Positions 47,540-57,558 of a stretch of DNA of 64,000 bases are shown here, in pieces. Under the pieces are notes generated by a model. The model was given only the letters and a program-made list of their open reading frames with translations, did no database searches and had not been told where the DNA came from. The stretch is from contig JARLIQ010000112.1 in assembly GCA_031291645.1 (NCBI GenBank), positions 1-64,000 on the forward strand, in the 5' to 3' direction. The stretch is from Caulobacteraceae bacterium. Lineage in GTDB: Bacteria; Pseudomonadota; Alphaproteobacteria; Caulobacterales; Caulobacteraceae. Made by a program: the position numbers and the translations under genes. Every line of letters starts with the position of its first letter. Positions within the stretch are counted from its first letter, which is position 1.

Positions 47540-49801
47540 GTGGTCCGTCGCCTGGCGCTGTTCGGCTGCATCGCCGCGGCCTTCGTCATCTTCTACGCCA
47601 GCGCGCGGACGCCCGACCCCGCGCCCGCCGGCGCGCCGCCGACCGCCTTCTCGGCCGGCCGGGCGATGGCCGACGTGGCGGCCATGGCGCCGGCGCCCCA
47701 CCCGATCGGATCGCCCGCCAACCGGCGGGTGCGCGACTATCTGGTCGGCCGGATGCGCGCCCTGGGGCTCAGCCCCCAGGTGCGGGCCGGGACCGGCGTC
47801 AGCGTCTGGACCAACCGGCCCGAGCCCGTGCTGGCCGCCGGCGCGGTCGAGAACCTGGTCGGGGTGCTGCCGGGACGCGACCGCAGCCTGCCGGCCCTGG
47901 CGCTGATGGCCCACTACGACAGCGTGCCCGGCTCGCCCGGCGCGGCCGACGACGCCACGGGCGTGGCCTCGGCGCTCGAGATCGTTCGGGCGATCAGGGC
48001 CGGGGGCGTGCCGGCGCGCGACGTGATGGTGGTGATCACCGACGGCGAGGAGGCCGGACTCTTGGGCGCGCGGGCCTTCTTCCGCGACGATCCCCTGGCC
48101 GCCCACGTCGGCTTCGTCATCAACATGGAGAGCCGGGGCGGCGGCGGGCGGGCGGCGATGTTCGAGACCGGCGCCGGCGACGGCCCGGCCGTCGGCCTCT
48201 ATCGGCGCACGGCGGCGAGCCCGGACAGCACCTCGCTGTCGGTGTTCGTCTACAAGCACATGCCCAACGACACCGACTTCTCCGTCGCCAGGGCCAAGGG
48301 CCTGCCGGGCTTCAACTACGCCTTCATCGGCCGGCAGTTCGACTACCACTCCCCCTCCTCGACCGTGGCGGCGCTGGACCAGGGCTCGGTCCAGCACCTG
48401 GGCGAGGAGGTGCTGCCGACGGCGCGGGCGCTGGCCGTCTCGGCCCGCCTGCCCGCGCGAGGGCCGGACGCGGCCTACGGCGACCTGTTCGGCCTTGTGG
48501 TGGTCGCCTACCCGCCCTGGGCCGGCTGGCTGGTGCTGGCGGCGGCGGCGGGCCTGCTCGCGCTCGCGGCGCTGGCGGCGGGGCGCGTCGGGGCCCTGGG
48601 CGCAGGCGGCGTCGCCGTCGGGTTCGGCGCGGGCCTCGTGCTGCTGGTCGGCGGGGCGATCGTCCTCGTGCTCGCGCGCCTGGCCACCGGCGTGGCGGGC
48701 GGCTGGATCGGGTATCGGCCGCTGCTCGCGCGGTTTGCGCTGTTCGAGGCCGGCATGGCGCTCGGCGGCCTTGCGGTCCTGCTGCTCGTCGCCTGGGCGT
48801 CCGCGCGCCTGAAGGCCCGGCTCGCCGGCGCCTGGGTCGGCCTGCTGATCGGCGGCCTGGCCGCGGCGCTCGCGGTCCAGATCGCGGCGCCCACCATCGG
48901 GCCGGCGATCGCCTGGCCGTTGCTGGCGGCGAGCGCGGCCGCGGCCCTCACCCAGGCCGGAACCAGCCGCAGCCGTCCCGCCTGGATCCTAGCGGCGGTG
49001 ATCATGACCCTGGCGCTCGCCTGGCTGGGCGGACTGTTCCACAACCTGCTGCAGGGCCTCGACCTGCCGGCGGCGCCGGCCCTGATCGTCTGGCTCGCCG
49101 CCCTCGCGCTCTGGCCCCTGGCCTGGCCGGACGAACCGGACCATGCCGCAAGCCTCGCCCCCGGCCTGGGGGCCCTGGCCCTCGGCTTTCTGGCGATGGC
49201 CTGGCTGCATTTCACCAGTCCCTGGAGCCCGCGCCATCCGAACGCGGTCGAGCCGCTCTACGTGGTCGATGCGGACACCGGCCGGGCCTGGCGGGTCAGC
49301 GCCACCCCGCCCGACGCCTGGATGCGCGCGGTGCTGACGGCGGACAGCGGGGCGCCCGCCGCGCGGCGCCTGCCGACCTTCCCCGAGCCGCTGGCGGCCG
49401 CCCCGGCGCGCCCGGTCCAGGCCCCTGCGCCGGCGATCGTCCTGCAGCGCGCCGCCGACGGTCTCGTCAGCCTCAGCGTCACCCCGGCGCCCGGCGCGGA
49501 CCGGCTGCGGCTGGACCTGCGCAGCGCCACGCCGCTCGCGGCCGTGAGCTTCGAGGGCCAGCCCGCGGCCATCCTGGGCCGGCCGGGCCAATGGAGCCAC
49601 CTTACCTGGTCGGGCCAGGCCCGGACCTTCGTCGTCCGTTTCCGGCCGTCCGCGCCCGGCGGCCTCGACATCGCCTACGCCGAGCAGTTCCCCGCCTGGC
49701 CGGCCACCGCCAGGCCCTTGCCGCCCCTGCCGGCGAACGACATGGCCTGGGACCGCGCCGGGGACACGATGGCAGCCGGAACCGAACGCCTGTCCTGGTG
49801 A
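47540..49801 (+). CDS. Membrane-anchored M28-family peptidase
   Basis: The 753-aa protein (GTG start behind GGGGAGG) has an N-terminal TM segment and an M28 zinc aminopeptidase domain. Ligands are in LMAHYDSVPGSPGAADDATG near residue 125 and ITDGEEAGLLGARAFF near residue 175, with a later Tyr/His in FDYHSPSSTVAALDQG. The central 330-560 region has about eight hydrophobic segments, and a C-terminal beta-rich periplasmic domain follows. This layout resembles ER-type Fxna/ERMP1-like M28 proteases and their bacterial relatives. Substrates are unknown, and the peptidase domain should face the periplasm. Confidence 0.88.
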   Translation: MVRRLALFGCIAAAFVIFYASARTPDPAPAGAPPTAFSAGRAMADVAAMAPAPHPIGSPANRRVRDYLVGRMRALGLSPQVRAGTGVSVWTNRPEPVLAAGAVENLVGVLPGRDRSLPALALMAHYDSVPGSPGAADDATGVASALEIVRAIRAGGVPARDVMVVITDGEEAGLLGARAFFRDDPLAAHVGFVINMESRGGGGRAAMFETGAGDGPAVGLYRRTAASPDSTSLSVFVYKHMPNDTDFSVARAKGLPGFNYAFIGRQFDYHSPSSTVAALDQGSVQHLGEEVLPTARALAVSARLPARGPDAAYGDLFGLVVVAYPPWAGWLVLAAAAGLLALAALAAGRVGALGAGGVAVGFGAGLVLLVGGAIVLVLARLATGVAGGWIGYRPLLARFALFEAGMALGGLAVLLLVAWASARLKARLAGAWVGLLIGGLAAALAVQIAAPTIGPAIAWPLLAASAAAALTQAGTSRSRPAWILAAVIMTLALAWLGGLFHNLLQGLDLPAAPALIVWLAALALWPLAWPDEPDHAASLAPGLGALALGFLAMAWLHFTSPWSPRHPNAVEPLYVVDADTGRAWRVSATPPDAWMRAVLTADSGAPAARRLPTFPEPLAAAPARPVQAPAPAIVLQRAADGLVSLSVTPAPGADRLRLDLRSATPLAAVSFEGQPAAILGRPGQWSHLTWSGQARTFVVRFRPSAPGGLDIAYAEQFPAWPATARPLPPLPANDMAWDRAGDTMAAGTERLSW

Positions 49802-49833
49802 AGCCGGCGCTTGGCGAAAGCCTTGCCGGCGCC

Positions 49834-49885
49834 TGGAGCACGTCAGGCGAAAGTGTAGGCGGTTTCGCCGCCCGAACGTGCTCCA
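49834..49885. repeat. Nested palindromic intergenic repeat (GGAGCACGT type)
   Basis: TGGAGCACGT (49834-49843) pairs with ACGTGCTCCA (49876-49885), and inner GGCGAAA pairs with TTTCGCC (49863-49869). This is the GAGCAyGTC...GAAA...TTTC...ACGTGCTC design common between alphaproteobacterial genes. Confidence 0.75.
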
Positions 49886-49896
49886 AGCGTGAGATT

Positions 49897-49948
49897 TAGA
49901 GCCCTTTTAGACGGGTCAGATGATTCCATCTGACCCTAAAGGGCTCTA
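49897..49948. repeat. Long inverted repeat downstream of the first palindrome
   Basis: TAGAGCCCTTTTAG and GGGTCAGATG on the left pair with CATCTGACCC and CTAAAGGGCTCTA on the right around ATTC. It could form a ~23-bp stem between the M28 gene and the ABC transporter operon. No T-run follows, so it is either a dispersed repeat or a weak terminator. Confidence 0.75.
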
Positions 49949-49982
49949 GGTTGCGCTCGCGACTGGGGTTCGGGAGGGTGGC

Positions 49983-50987
49983 TTGAAGCGGTTTGGTCTG
50001 ATCGTGGCGACGCTGGCGCTGGCGCTCGCCGCCTGTTCGCCGGCCAAGAAGGCCGCGGCCCCGGAAGGCGGCCCGACGCCCATCAAGTTCGCCACCGACT
50101 GGCGGGCCGAGGCCGAGCAGGGCGGCTACTACGAGGCGCTGGCGACCGGCGAGTACAAGAAGCGCGGCCTGGACGTGCAGATCATCCAGGGCGGCCCGGC
50201 CGTCGACGTGCCCCAGCTCTTGGCCACCGGCGCGATCGACATGGGCATCGGCTCGAACGGCTTCATCTCGCTGAACATCGCCAAGGCCCAGGCGCCGATC
50301 ACCGCGGTGATGGCGGCCATGCAGAGCGACCCCCAGGTGCTGATCGCCCACCCCGACCAGGGCATCCGCTCGATCGCCGACATGAGGGGCCGGCCGATCC
50401 TTCTGTCCGACGCCTCGATCACCGGCATCTGGGTGTGGCTGAAGGCCAAGTACGGCTTCACCGACGACCAGGTGCGCAAGTACGACTTCTCGGACGCGCC
50501 CTTCCTGGCCGACAAGCGGGTGATCCAGCAGGGCTATCTGACCAGCGAGCCCTACACGATCGAGAAGGCCAGCGGGATCAAGCCGGCGGTCTTCCTCCTG
50601 GCCGACGAGGGCTATCCCGGCTACGCCAGCCTGGTCCTGGCGCGCAACGACCTGATCGCGTCCAACCCGGCGGCGGTGAAGGCCTTCGTCGAGGCCAGCG
50701 CGGCGGGCTGGAAGGCCTATCTCTACGGCGACCCCAAGCCCGGCGACGCCCTGATGCTGAAGGACAATCCGGAGATGACCCAGGACCTGCTGGACCAGGC
50801 CAGGGCCAAGATGCGCGAAAAGGGCATCGTGCTGTCCGGCGACGCCACCACCCAGGGCATAGGCGCGATGACCGACGCGCGCTGGGCCAGCTTCTTCCAG
50901 ATGGCCTCCAGCCACGGCCTCTACCCCAAGGACCTGGACTACAAGCGCGCCTATACGCTCCGGTTCCTGCCGACCGGCGCGAAGTAG
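49983..50987 (+). CDS. ABC transporter substrate-binding lipoprotein (NMT1/SsuA/ThiY type)
   Basis: TTG 49983 behind GGGAGGG gives 334 aa. A lipoprotein signal (FGLIVATLALALAACSP, lipobox LAAC with Cys17) precedes a periplasmic-binding fold. TPIKFATDWRAEAEQGGYYE and KKRGLDVQIIQGGPAVDVPQ are typical of NMT1/ThiY-type proteins, which bind pyrimidine or riboflavin-like vitamins, taurine or sulfonates. QLLATGAIDMGIGSNGF and RGRPILLSDASITGIWVWLK also fit. The GGYYEALATGEYKKRGLDV region looks closest to ThiY/RibY-type binders, but the ligand is not proven. ATPase and permease genes follow directly. Confidence 0.88.
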   Translation: MKRFGLIVATLALALAACSPAKKAAAPEGGPTPIKFATDWRAEAEQGGYYEALATGEYKKRGLDVQIIQGGPAVDVPQLLATGAIDMGIGSNGFISLNIAKAQAPITAVMAAMQSDPQVLIAHPDQGIRSIADMRGRPILLSDASITGIWVWLKAKYGFTDDQVRKYDFSDAPFLADKRVIQQGYLTSEPYTIEKASGIKPAVFLLADEGYPGYASLVLARNDLIASNPAAVKAFVEASAAGWKAYLYGDPKPGDALMLKDNPEMTQDLLDQARAKMREKGIVLSGDATTQGIGAMTDARWASFFQMASSHGLYPKDLDYKRAYTLRFLPTGAK

Positions 50988-50995
50988 GCGCCGCC

Positions 50996-51739
50996 TTGGC
51001 CCCGCCCATCGCCGAGCTTTCCGCCGTCGAGGTCGACTATCCGCGCGGGCGGGCGCTGGGGCCGTTCGACCTCAGCCTCGAGCCGGGCGAGATCGTCGCC
51101 CTGGTCGGCCCGTCGGGCTGCGGCAAGTCGACGGCGCTGCGCCTGCTGGCCGGGCTGGAGCAGCCGACGCGCGGCCAGGTGCGCCGGGCCTCCGCGCCCG
51201 GCGAGACGGCGGTGGTGTTCCAGAGCCCGACCCTGATGCCCTGGGCCAGCGCCATCGAGAACGTCGCCCTGCCGCTCGAACTGGCCCGCACGCCCCAAGC
51301 CGCGGCGCGCGCGCGGGCGGCCGAGGCGCTGACGCGGGTCAGGCTGAAGGGGGTCGAGGCGGCCAAGCCGGCGCAGCTCTCGGGCGGCATGGCCATGCGC
51401 GTCTCCCTGGCCCGCGCCCTGGTCACCGCGCCCAAGCTGCTGCTGCTGGACGAGCCCTTCGCCGCCCTGGACGAGATCACCCGCCGGGCCCTGGCCGAGG
51501 ACGTCCACCGATTGTGGGACCGCTCGCGGCCGGCGATCGTCTTCGTCACCCACAATGTCGAGGAGGCGGTCTACATGGCCGACCGCACCATCGTCATGAC
51601 CCCGGGGCCCGGCCGCGCGGCCGGCGAGACCCGGATGGAGGCCCCCCTGCCCAGGCCCGAGGGCTTCCGCACCACCGCGGCCTTCCGCGACGCGGCGGAG
51701 GCGGTCTCCCGCGCCCTCGATGCGGCGATGACCGCATGA
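50996..51739 (+). CDS. ABC transporter ATP-binding protein (SsuB/TauB/NitT type)
   Basis: The 247-aa protein begins at TTG 50996, only 8 bp after the substrate-binding gene. Walker A GPSGCGKSTALRLLAG, Q-loop VVFQSPTLMPWASAIENV, signature LSGGMAMRVSLARAL, Walker B KLLLLDEPFAALDEITRRAL and the switch His in VFVTHNVEEAVYMADR are all present. It energises import with the downstream permease, whose ATG overlaps its stop (ATGA). Confidence 0.92.
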   Translation: MAPPIAELSAVEVDYPRGRALGPFDLSLEPGEIVALVGPSGCGKSTALRLLAGLEQPTRGQVRRASAPGETAVVFQSPTLMPWASAIENVALPLELARTPQAAARARAAEALTRVRLKGVEAAKPAQLSGGMAMRVSLARALVTAPKLLLLDEPFAALDEITRRALAEDVHRLWDRSRPAIVFVTHNVEEAVYMADRTIVMTPGPGRAAGETRMEAPLPRPEGFRTTAAFRDAAEAVSRALDAAMTA

Positions 51740-52503
51740 GGCGGCTCGCCGCGATCGCCGCGCCGGTCGTCTTCGTGATCCTGCTGCTGGCCGGCTGGGA
51801 GGTCGCCTGCCGCGCCCTCGCCGTGCCCAGCTACCGCCTGCCGACGCCCAGCGACATCGCCGTGGCCGCGGTCCAGAACCTGCCGCTCCTGGCCTCCAGC
51901 GCCTGGAACACCCTGTCGACCGCCCTCTTGGCCCTGGTCTGGGCCAGCGTCTTCGCCTGCGCCCTGGCCCTGGTGGTGGCGATCAACCCGCTGATCGAGC
52001 GGGCGGTCCAGCCGGTGGTCACCACCTTGCAGGTCACCCCGATCGTGGCCATCGCGCCCCTGGTCACCATCTGGGCCGGGCTCGACCATCCCGAGCGGGC
52101 GATCCTGGTCCTGGCCGTGGTGGTGGCCTTCTTCCCGATCTTCTCCGGCGCCCTGACCGGCCTGAAGAGCGCCGACCCGGACCTGGAGCGGCTGTTCGAC
52201 CTCTATGGCGCCAGCCGGCTGCAGCGCCTTTTGCGCCTGCGGCTGCCCTCGGCGGTCCCCTTCCTGCTGGAGGGACACAAGGTCGCGGCGGGCCTGGCCC
52301 TGGTGGGCGCGGTGGTGGCCGAGTTCGTCGCCGGCAGCGGCGGCGCGCAGGGCCTGGCCTGGCGCATCCTGGAGGCCCAGCACCGGCTGGAGACGGCCAA
52401 GATGTTCGGCGCCCTGGTGGTGCTGGCGGCCATGGGGGTGGCCCTCTACGCGGCGATGCAAGCGGCCGAGCAGGCGATCCTGCGTCGCTGGCGGGGCCGT
52501 TAG
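51736..52503 (+). CDS. ABC transporter permease (SsuC/TauC/NitT type)
   Basis: The 255-aa membrane protein has six hydrophobic segments, starting LAAIAAPVVFVILLLAGWEV. The EAA-loop coupling motif reads LFDLYGASRLQRLLRLRLPS, with conserved Gly about residue 155. It is the last gene of the three-gene importer operon. The length fits the 250-270 aa of this permease family. The substrate is set by the lipoprotein partner. Confidence 0.92.
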   Translation: MRRLAAIAAPVVFVILLLAGWEVACRALAVPSYRLPTPSDIAVAAVQNLPLLASSAWNTLSTALLALVWASVFACALALVVAINPLIERAVQPVVTTLQVTPIVAIAPLVTIWAGLDHPERAILVLAVVVAFFPIFSGALTGLKSADPDLERLFDLYGASRLQRLLRLRLPSAVPFLLEGHKVAAGLALVGAVVAEFVAGSGGAQGLAWRILEAQHRLETAKMFGALVVLAAMGVALYAAMQAAEQAILRRWRGR

Positions 52504-52569
52504 GCGCGGGTTAAGCCCGTAAAGCTAAGCCTAGGCGGACCCTTCGACCGGAGTCGCCTCGGAGCCGCC

Positions 52570-52977
52570 ATGCGCCGACCCGCCGTCCTTGCCGCCATCG
52601 CCGCCGCCGCAGCCTGGACGGGTGTGGCTTGGGCGGGCGTGGCCTGGGGCGCCCCCGACGCCCAGACGCCGGACGGCGCGCAGCCCACGCATTTCCTCTC
52701 CTGGCCCGGCAAGTCCGGCGCCCAGGCCGCCCCTGCGCCGGCCAGCCCCGCCCACGCCGCCGCGCCGGCCGGCCGGCTGACCCTGTCGCGCCAGTTCTTC
52801 GCCGGCGGCGGCGACCTGGCCGCCGCGCCCGCGCCGCTCGATCCGCGTCCGGTGCCGGGCACGCAGGCCGCCACCTCCACCGACAACACCGCCACCAACC
52901 GCGCCCGCCAGAACGATATCCTGACCGCCGACAGCGCGGCCGACGGTCCCGTCGGCGGCGCGGAAGCTCCGAATTGA
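52570..52977 (+). CDS. Secreted Ala/Pro-rich protein of unknown function
   Basis: The 135-aa protein has a signal peptide (LAAIAAAAAWTGVAWAGVAWG, cleaved near GAPDA). The mature part is low-complexity and Ala/Pro/Gly-rich with no clear domain, containing LTLSRQFFAGGGDLAAA and a C-terminal ADGPVGGAEAPN. It lies 5 bp upstream of the DUF2336 gene and is probably co-transcribed with it. The coding assignment rests on frame, signal peptide and spacing; the function is unknown. Confidence 0.68.
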   Translation: MRRPAVLAAIAAAAAWTGVAWAGVAWGAPDAQTPDGAQPTHFLSWPGKSGAQAAPAPASPAHAAAPAGRLTLSRQFFAGGGDLAAAPAPLDPRPVPGTQAATSTDNTATNRARQNDILTADSAADGPVGGAEAPN

Positions 52978-52982
52978 CCGCG

Positions 52983-54074
52983 ATGGCCGAAAGCAAGATC
53001 AACGACCTGATGAAGCTCGCGCGCGAGCCGTCCAGCGAGCGGCGACGCGAACTTCTGCGCGAAGTCACCGACATGTTCTTCGCCGCCCCGCCCCAGCGCA
53101 CCGGCGAGATGGCGCTGTTCGACGACGTGCTCAGCCAGCTCTCCGGCGAGATGGAGGAGGCGGTGCGCGCCGAGCTGTCCCAGCGGATGGCCGACGCCGC
53201 CCAGCCGCCGCGCCGGCTGCTGGCCGACCTGGCGCTCGACAGCCTCGCCGTGGCCGAGCCGGTGCTGACCCGCTCGCGCGCCCTGACCGAGGACGACCTG
53301 CTGCGCGTCGCCCGCACCCGCGACCAGGGCCACCTGCGCGCCATCAGCCGGCGCGCGAACGTGCCCGAGGCGGTTTCCGACGCCATCGTCGAGCGCGGCG
53401 ACGACGACACCCTCTCGGTTCTGCTGCGCAACGAACACGCCTCGCTGTCGCGCGCCGCCCACGAGGCCGCCGTCGACCGCGCCGTGGCGAACCCGGCCCT
53501 GCACCAGGCGGTGGTCGATCGGCAGTCGCTGCCGATGGACCTGCTGAACGAGATGTATTTCGTGGTCGAGGCCCGGCTGCGCGACCGCATCCTGGAGAAG
53601 AACGCCGCGGTCGACCCCGCCGCCCTGGAAGCGGCCCTGGCCGCCGGGCGCAAGCGGGTCGCGGCCCGCGACGGGGCCCTGCCGGCCGACTACGCCGAGG
53701 CCGAGGCCGAGGTGCGCGAGATGAAGACCCGCGGCGGCGTCGGGCCGACCATGCTGGCCTCGTTCCTGCGCAACGGCGAGACCACCAAGTTCCTGGTCGC
53801 CCTGGCCGAGCTGGCCGACATCGACTTCCACACCGCCCGCCGCATCCTGGAGCGGCGCGAGCTGGACGCCCTGGCCATCGTCTGCAAGGCGGCCGACTTC
53901 GACCGCTCGCTGTTCCTCACCTTCGCGGTGCTGGTGCTCGGGCGCGAGGCCGAGGCCATGGGCCGGGCGCGCGAATACGGCCAGATCTATTCGGACCTGC
54001 CGCGCGACGCGGCCTGCCGCACCATCCGCTTCTGGCGCATGCGCCGCCAGATCGGCGACGTCGCGGCGGCCTAG
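52983..54074 (+). CDS. DUF2336 domain-containing protein
   Basis: The 363-aa cytoplasmic protein (ATG 52983) is an all-helical repeat protein starting MAESKINDLMKLAREPSSER. It has HEAT-like units around LSQLSGEMEEAVRAELSQRM and LLADLALDSLAVAEPVLTRS, then HLRAISRRANVPEAVSDAIV and TTKFLVALAELADIDFHTAR. This is the DUF2336 pattern, found mainly in alphaproteobacteria. The biochemical role is unknown. Its neighbours are a secreted protein and a convergent TPR-like protein. Confidence 0.85.
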   Translation: MAESKINDLMKLAREPSSERRRELLREVTDMFFAAPPQRTGEMALFDDVLSQLSGEMEEAVRAELSQRMADAAQPPRRLLADLALDSLAVAEPVLTRSRALTEDDLLRVARTRDQGHLRAISRRANVPEAVSDAIVERGDDDTLSVLLRNEHASLSRAAHEAAVDRAVANPALHQAVVDRQSLPMDLLNEMYFVVEARLRDRILEKNAAVDPAALEAALAAGRKRVAARDGALPADYAEAEAEVREMKTRGGVGPTMLASFLRNGETTKFLVALAELADIDFHTARRILERRELDALAIVCKAADFDRSLFLTFAVLVLGREAEAMGRAREYGQIYSDLPRDAACRTIRFWRMRRQIGDVAAA

Positions 54075-54083
54075 GCTCTAATT

Positions 54084-55448
54084 CTAATTTTGGGTCGAGC
54101 GGACGCGCATCCGCTCCAGCCCCCGCGCGGCCTGGTCGGTCAGGCTGCGCAACCCGTGCTCGGCGAACACGTCCAGCGCCGCCGAGAGCGCCAGGCCCGC
54201 CGCCGCCGCGCCGTCGCGGCCGGTGATCGCCGCCCGGGCCTCGCAGATCTGGGCGAAACTCAGCTGGCGCACGGCCCAGCCCACCGGGTCCTTGGCCGAA
54301 TTGGCCAGGGTCAGCTCCACCCGCAGCGAGGCTTCCGCGTCGTCCAGGCTTTCGAGGTCCGCCGTCAGCTCGGCCCGGCGCACCAGGCACAGCACCCGTC
54401 CGTGCGCCGCCTGGGCCCGCAGCGGCAGGATCGCCTGTTCGGACAGCACCAGCAGGGCGCGGTCGTAGCAGGCCAGCGCCTGCTCGAAGGCTCGCACCGC
54501 GTCGCCCGCCTCGCCCAGCGCTTGCAGGGCGCCGGCCAGGGCCAGCTCGGCCCGCGCCCAGTCCATCGGGCTGTGGGCCCGCGTGACCTGTTCGAGCACC
54601 GCCACCAGGCCGTTCACCGCCTCGGCGATCTCGGCGACCTCGCCCTCCAGTTCGCCGAGCGCCGCGCGCGTCTGGCCGTAGGCGATCGACACCCGCGCCC
54701 AGGTCAGGGGTTCGTAGGCCGCGTCCAGTCCCTCGCCGGCCTGGCTCAGGCCGTCCAGCGCCATGCGCAGCAGCAGCGGGTCCTTCAGCCGGGTCCCGCA
54801 GGCGGCCAGCATCTCGGCCCGGTCGACCCGCACGCCGGCCGCCAGGAGCTTGCCCGCGCCGCCGCGCCGGGCGTGGACGTCGAGCGCCCTGATCGGGGCG
54901 TCGAACCGCGCCGCGGCGCGCAGGGCCGTCTCGCGGTCGCCGGACGCCATGGCCTGGCGCGCCTCGACCACCGCCCGGCCGGCCGCGGCCAGCACGCCCG
55001 GCAGGGCCGCGCCGCCGCTCTTGACCGCCTCGATCAGGGCGAAGTCGGCCGCCGCGTTCAGGCCCAGGTCGCCGAACAGCTCGGCCCCGACCAGGGCGGC
55101 CAGCGCCTGCTCGTAGCGCGCCCCGGCCCAGCGCTGCGGACGCGCCTCGCGCCCGAGGCCGTCCGCGGCCTGCTCGGCGTAGGCGGCCGCCTTGCGCAGG
55201 GCGCCCGGGTCGGCCGTGCGGCGGGCGAGTTCGCGCCAGACGAAGGCCGCTTCGAGCTGGCGCTGCGGCCGGTCCTTGGCGCTGATCCGCCCGGCGGCGA
55301 CGTCGGCCGCCTTGGCCTCTGCGCGCAGCAGGTCCAGTTCCAGAAGTTCGAGCAGGGCCCCGTCGCCGCCGGTCAGCCCGTCCTGGAATGCACCGGGAAC
55401 CCCCGCGCCGCCAAACCACCGACGCAACTCTCGGCCGAATTCGAACAT
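54084..55448 (-). CDS. TPR-like helical repeat protein of unknown function
   Basis: From ATG 55446-55448 (MFEFGRELRRWFGGAG) the 454-aa protein consists of paired helices in 35-45 residue units. Examples are LEAAFVWRELARRTADPGAL, PLTWARVSIAYGQTRAALGE and PMDWARAELALAGALQALGE, followed by DPVGWAVRQLSFAQICEARA. The recurring W-A-x-x-x-x-x-L-G pattern is that of TPR-like scaffolds. There is no signal peptide or enzyme motif. CtrA-like boxes upstream suggest cell-cycle control. It is convergent with the DUF2336 gene (9-bp gap). Confidence 0.78.
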   Translation of the reverse strand: MFEFGRELRRWFGGAGVPGAFQDGLTGGDGALLELLELDLLRAEAKAADVAAGRISAKDRPQRQLEAAFVWRELARRTADPGALRKAAAYAEQAADGLGREARPQRWAGARYEQALAALVGAELFGDLGLNAAADFALIEAVKSGGAALPGVLAAAGRAVVEARQAMASGDRETALRAAARFDAPIRALDVHARRGGAGKLLAAGVRVDRAEMLAACGTRLKDPLLLRMALDGLSQAGEGLDAAYEPLTWARVSIAYGQTRAALGELEGEVAEIAEAVNGLVAVLEQVTRAHSPMDWARAELALAGALQALGEAGDAVRAFEQALACYDRALLVLSEQAILPLRAQAAHGRVLCLVRRAELTADLESLDDAEASLRVELTLANSAKDPVGWAVRQLSFAQICEARAAITGRDGAAAAGLALSAALDVFAEHGLRSLTDQAARGLERMRVRSTQN

Positions 55449-55538
55449 GGGATGACGGCTCCGAGGGGAATTGCGTCCCAACCCGGAACAACCCGGCGGC
55501 GCTTCCCTTGGAACCCAGCAAAGCCGGAGCCAGAGTGT

Positions 55539-55570
55539 TTAACAAGAGATTAATCTAAACATATGGTTAA
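55539..55570. promoter_or_regulatory. Two CtrA-like boxes upstream of the TPR-like gene
   Basis: TTAA-CAAGAGA-TTAA (55539-55553) is an exact TTAA-N7-TTAA. Reading the minus strand, TTAA-CCATATG-TTTAG (55555-55570) is a second, one-mismatch site. They lie about 90-120 bp before the TPR-like start and 130 bp before the divergent monooxygenase. They sit in a markedly AT-rich island of a GC-rich gap. Confidence 0.55.
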
Positions 55571-55702
55571 TGCCGATCGCCGGCCCAATCGGCGCCGCCC
55601 TTCCGCCACGACACCCTTGATCCGCGCCCGCGAACTGCTCACGCTTCGGCCCGACCTCCGCCGGCGGCGAGCGGACGGGCGGCGATCAGGGGCGGGACCA
55701 GG

Positions 55703-57517
<1,815 letters not shown>

Positions 57518-57558
57518 GGGCCGGCTGGATAGATGCCCCTTCCCTCCCCCGCGCCCGC

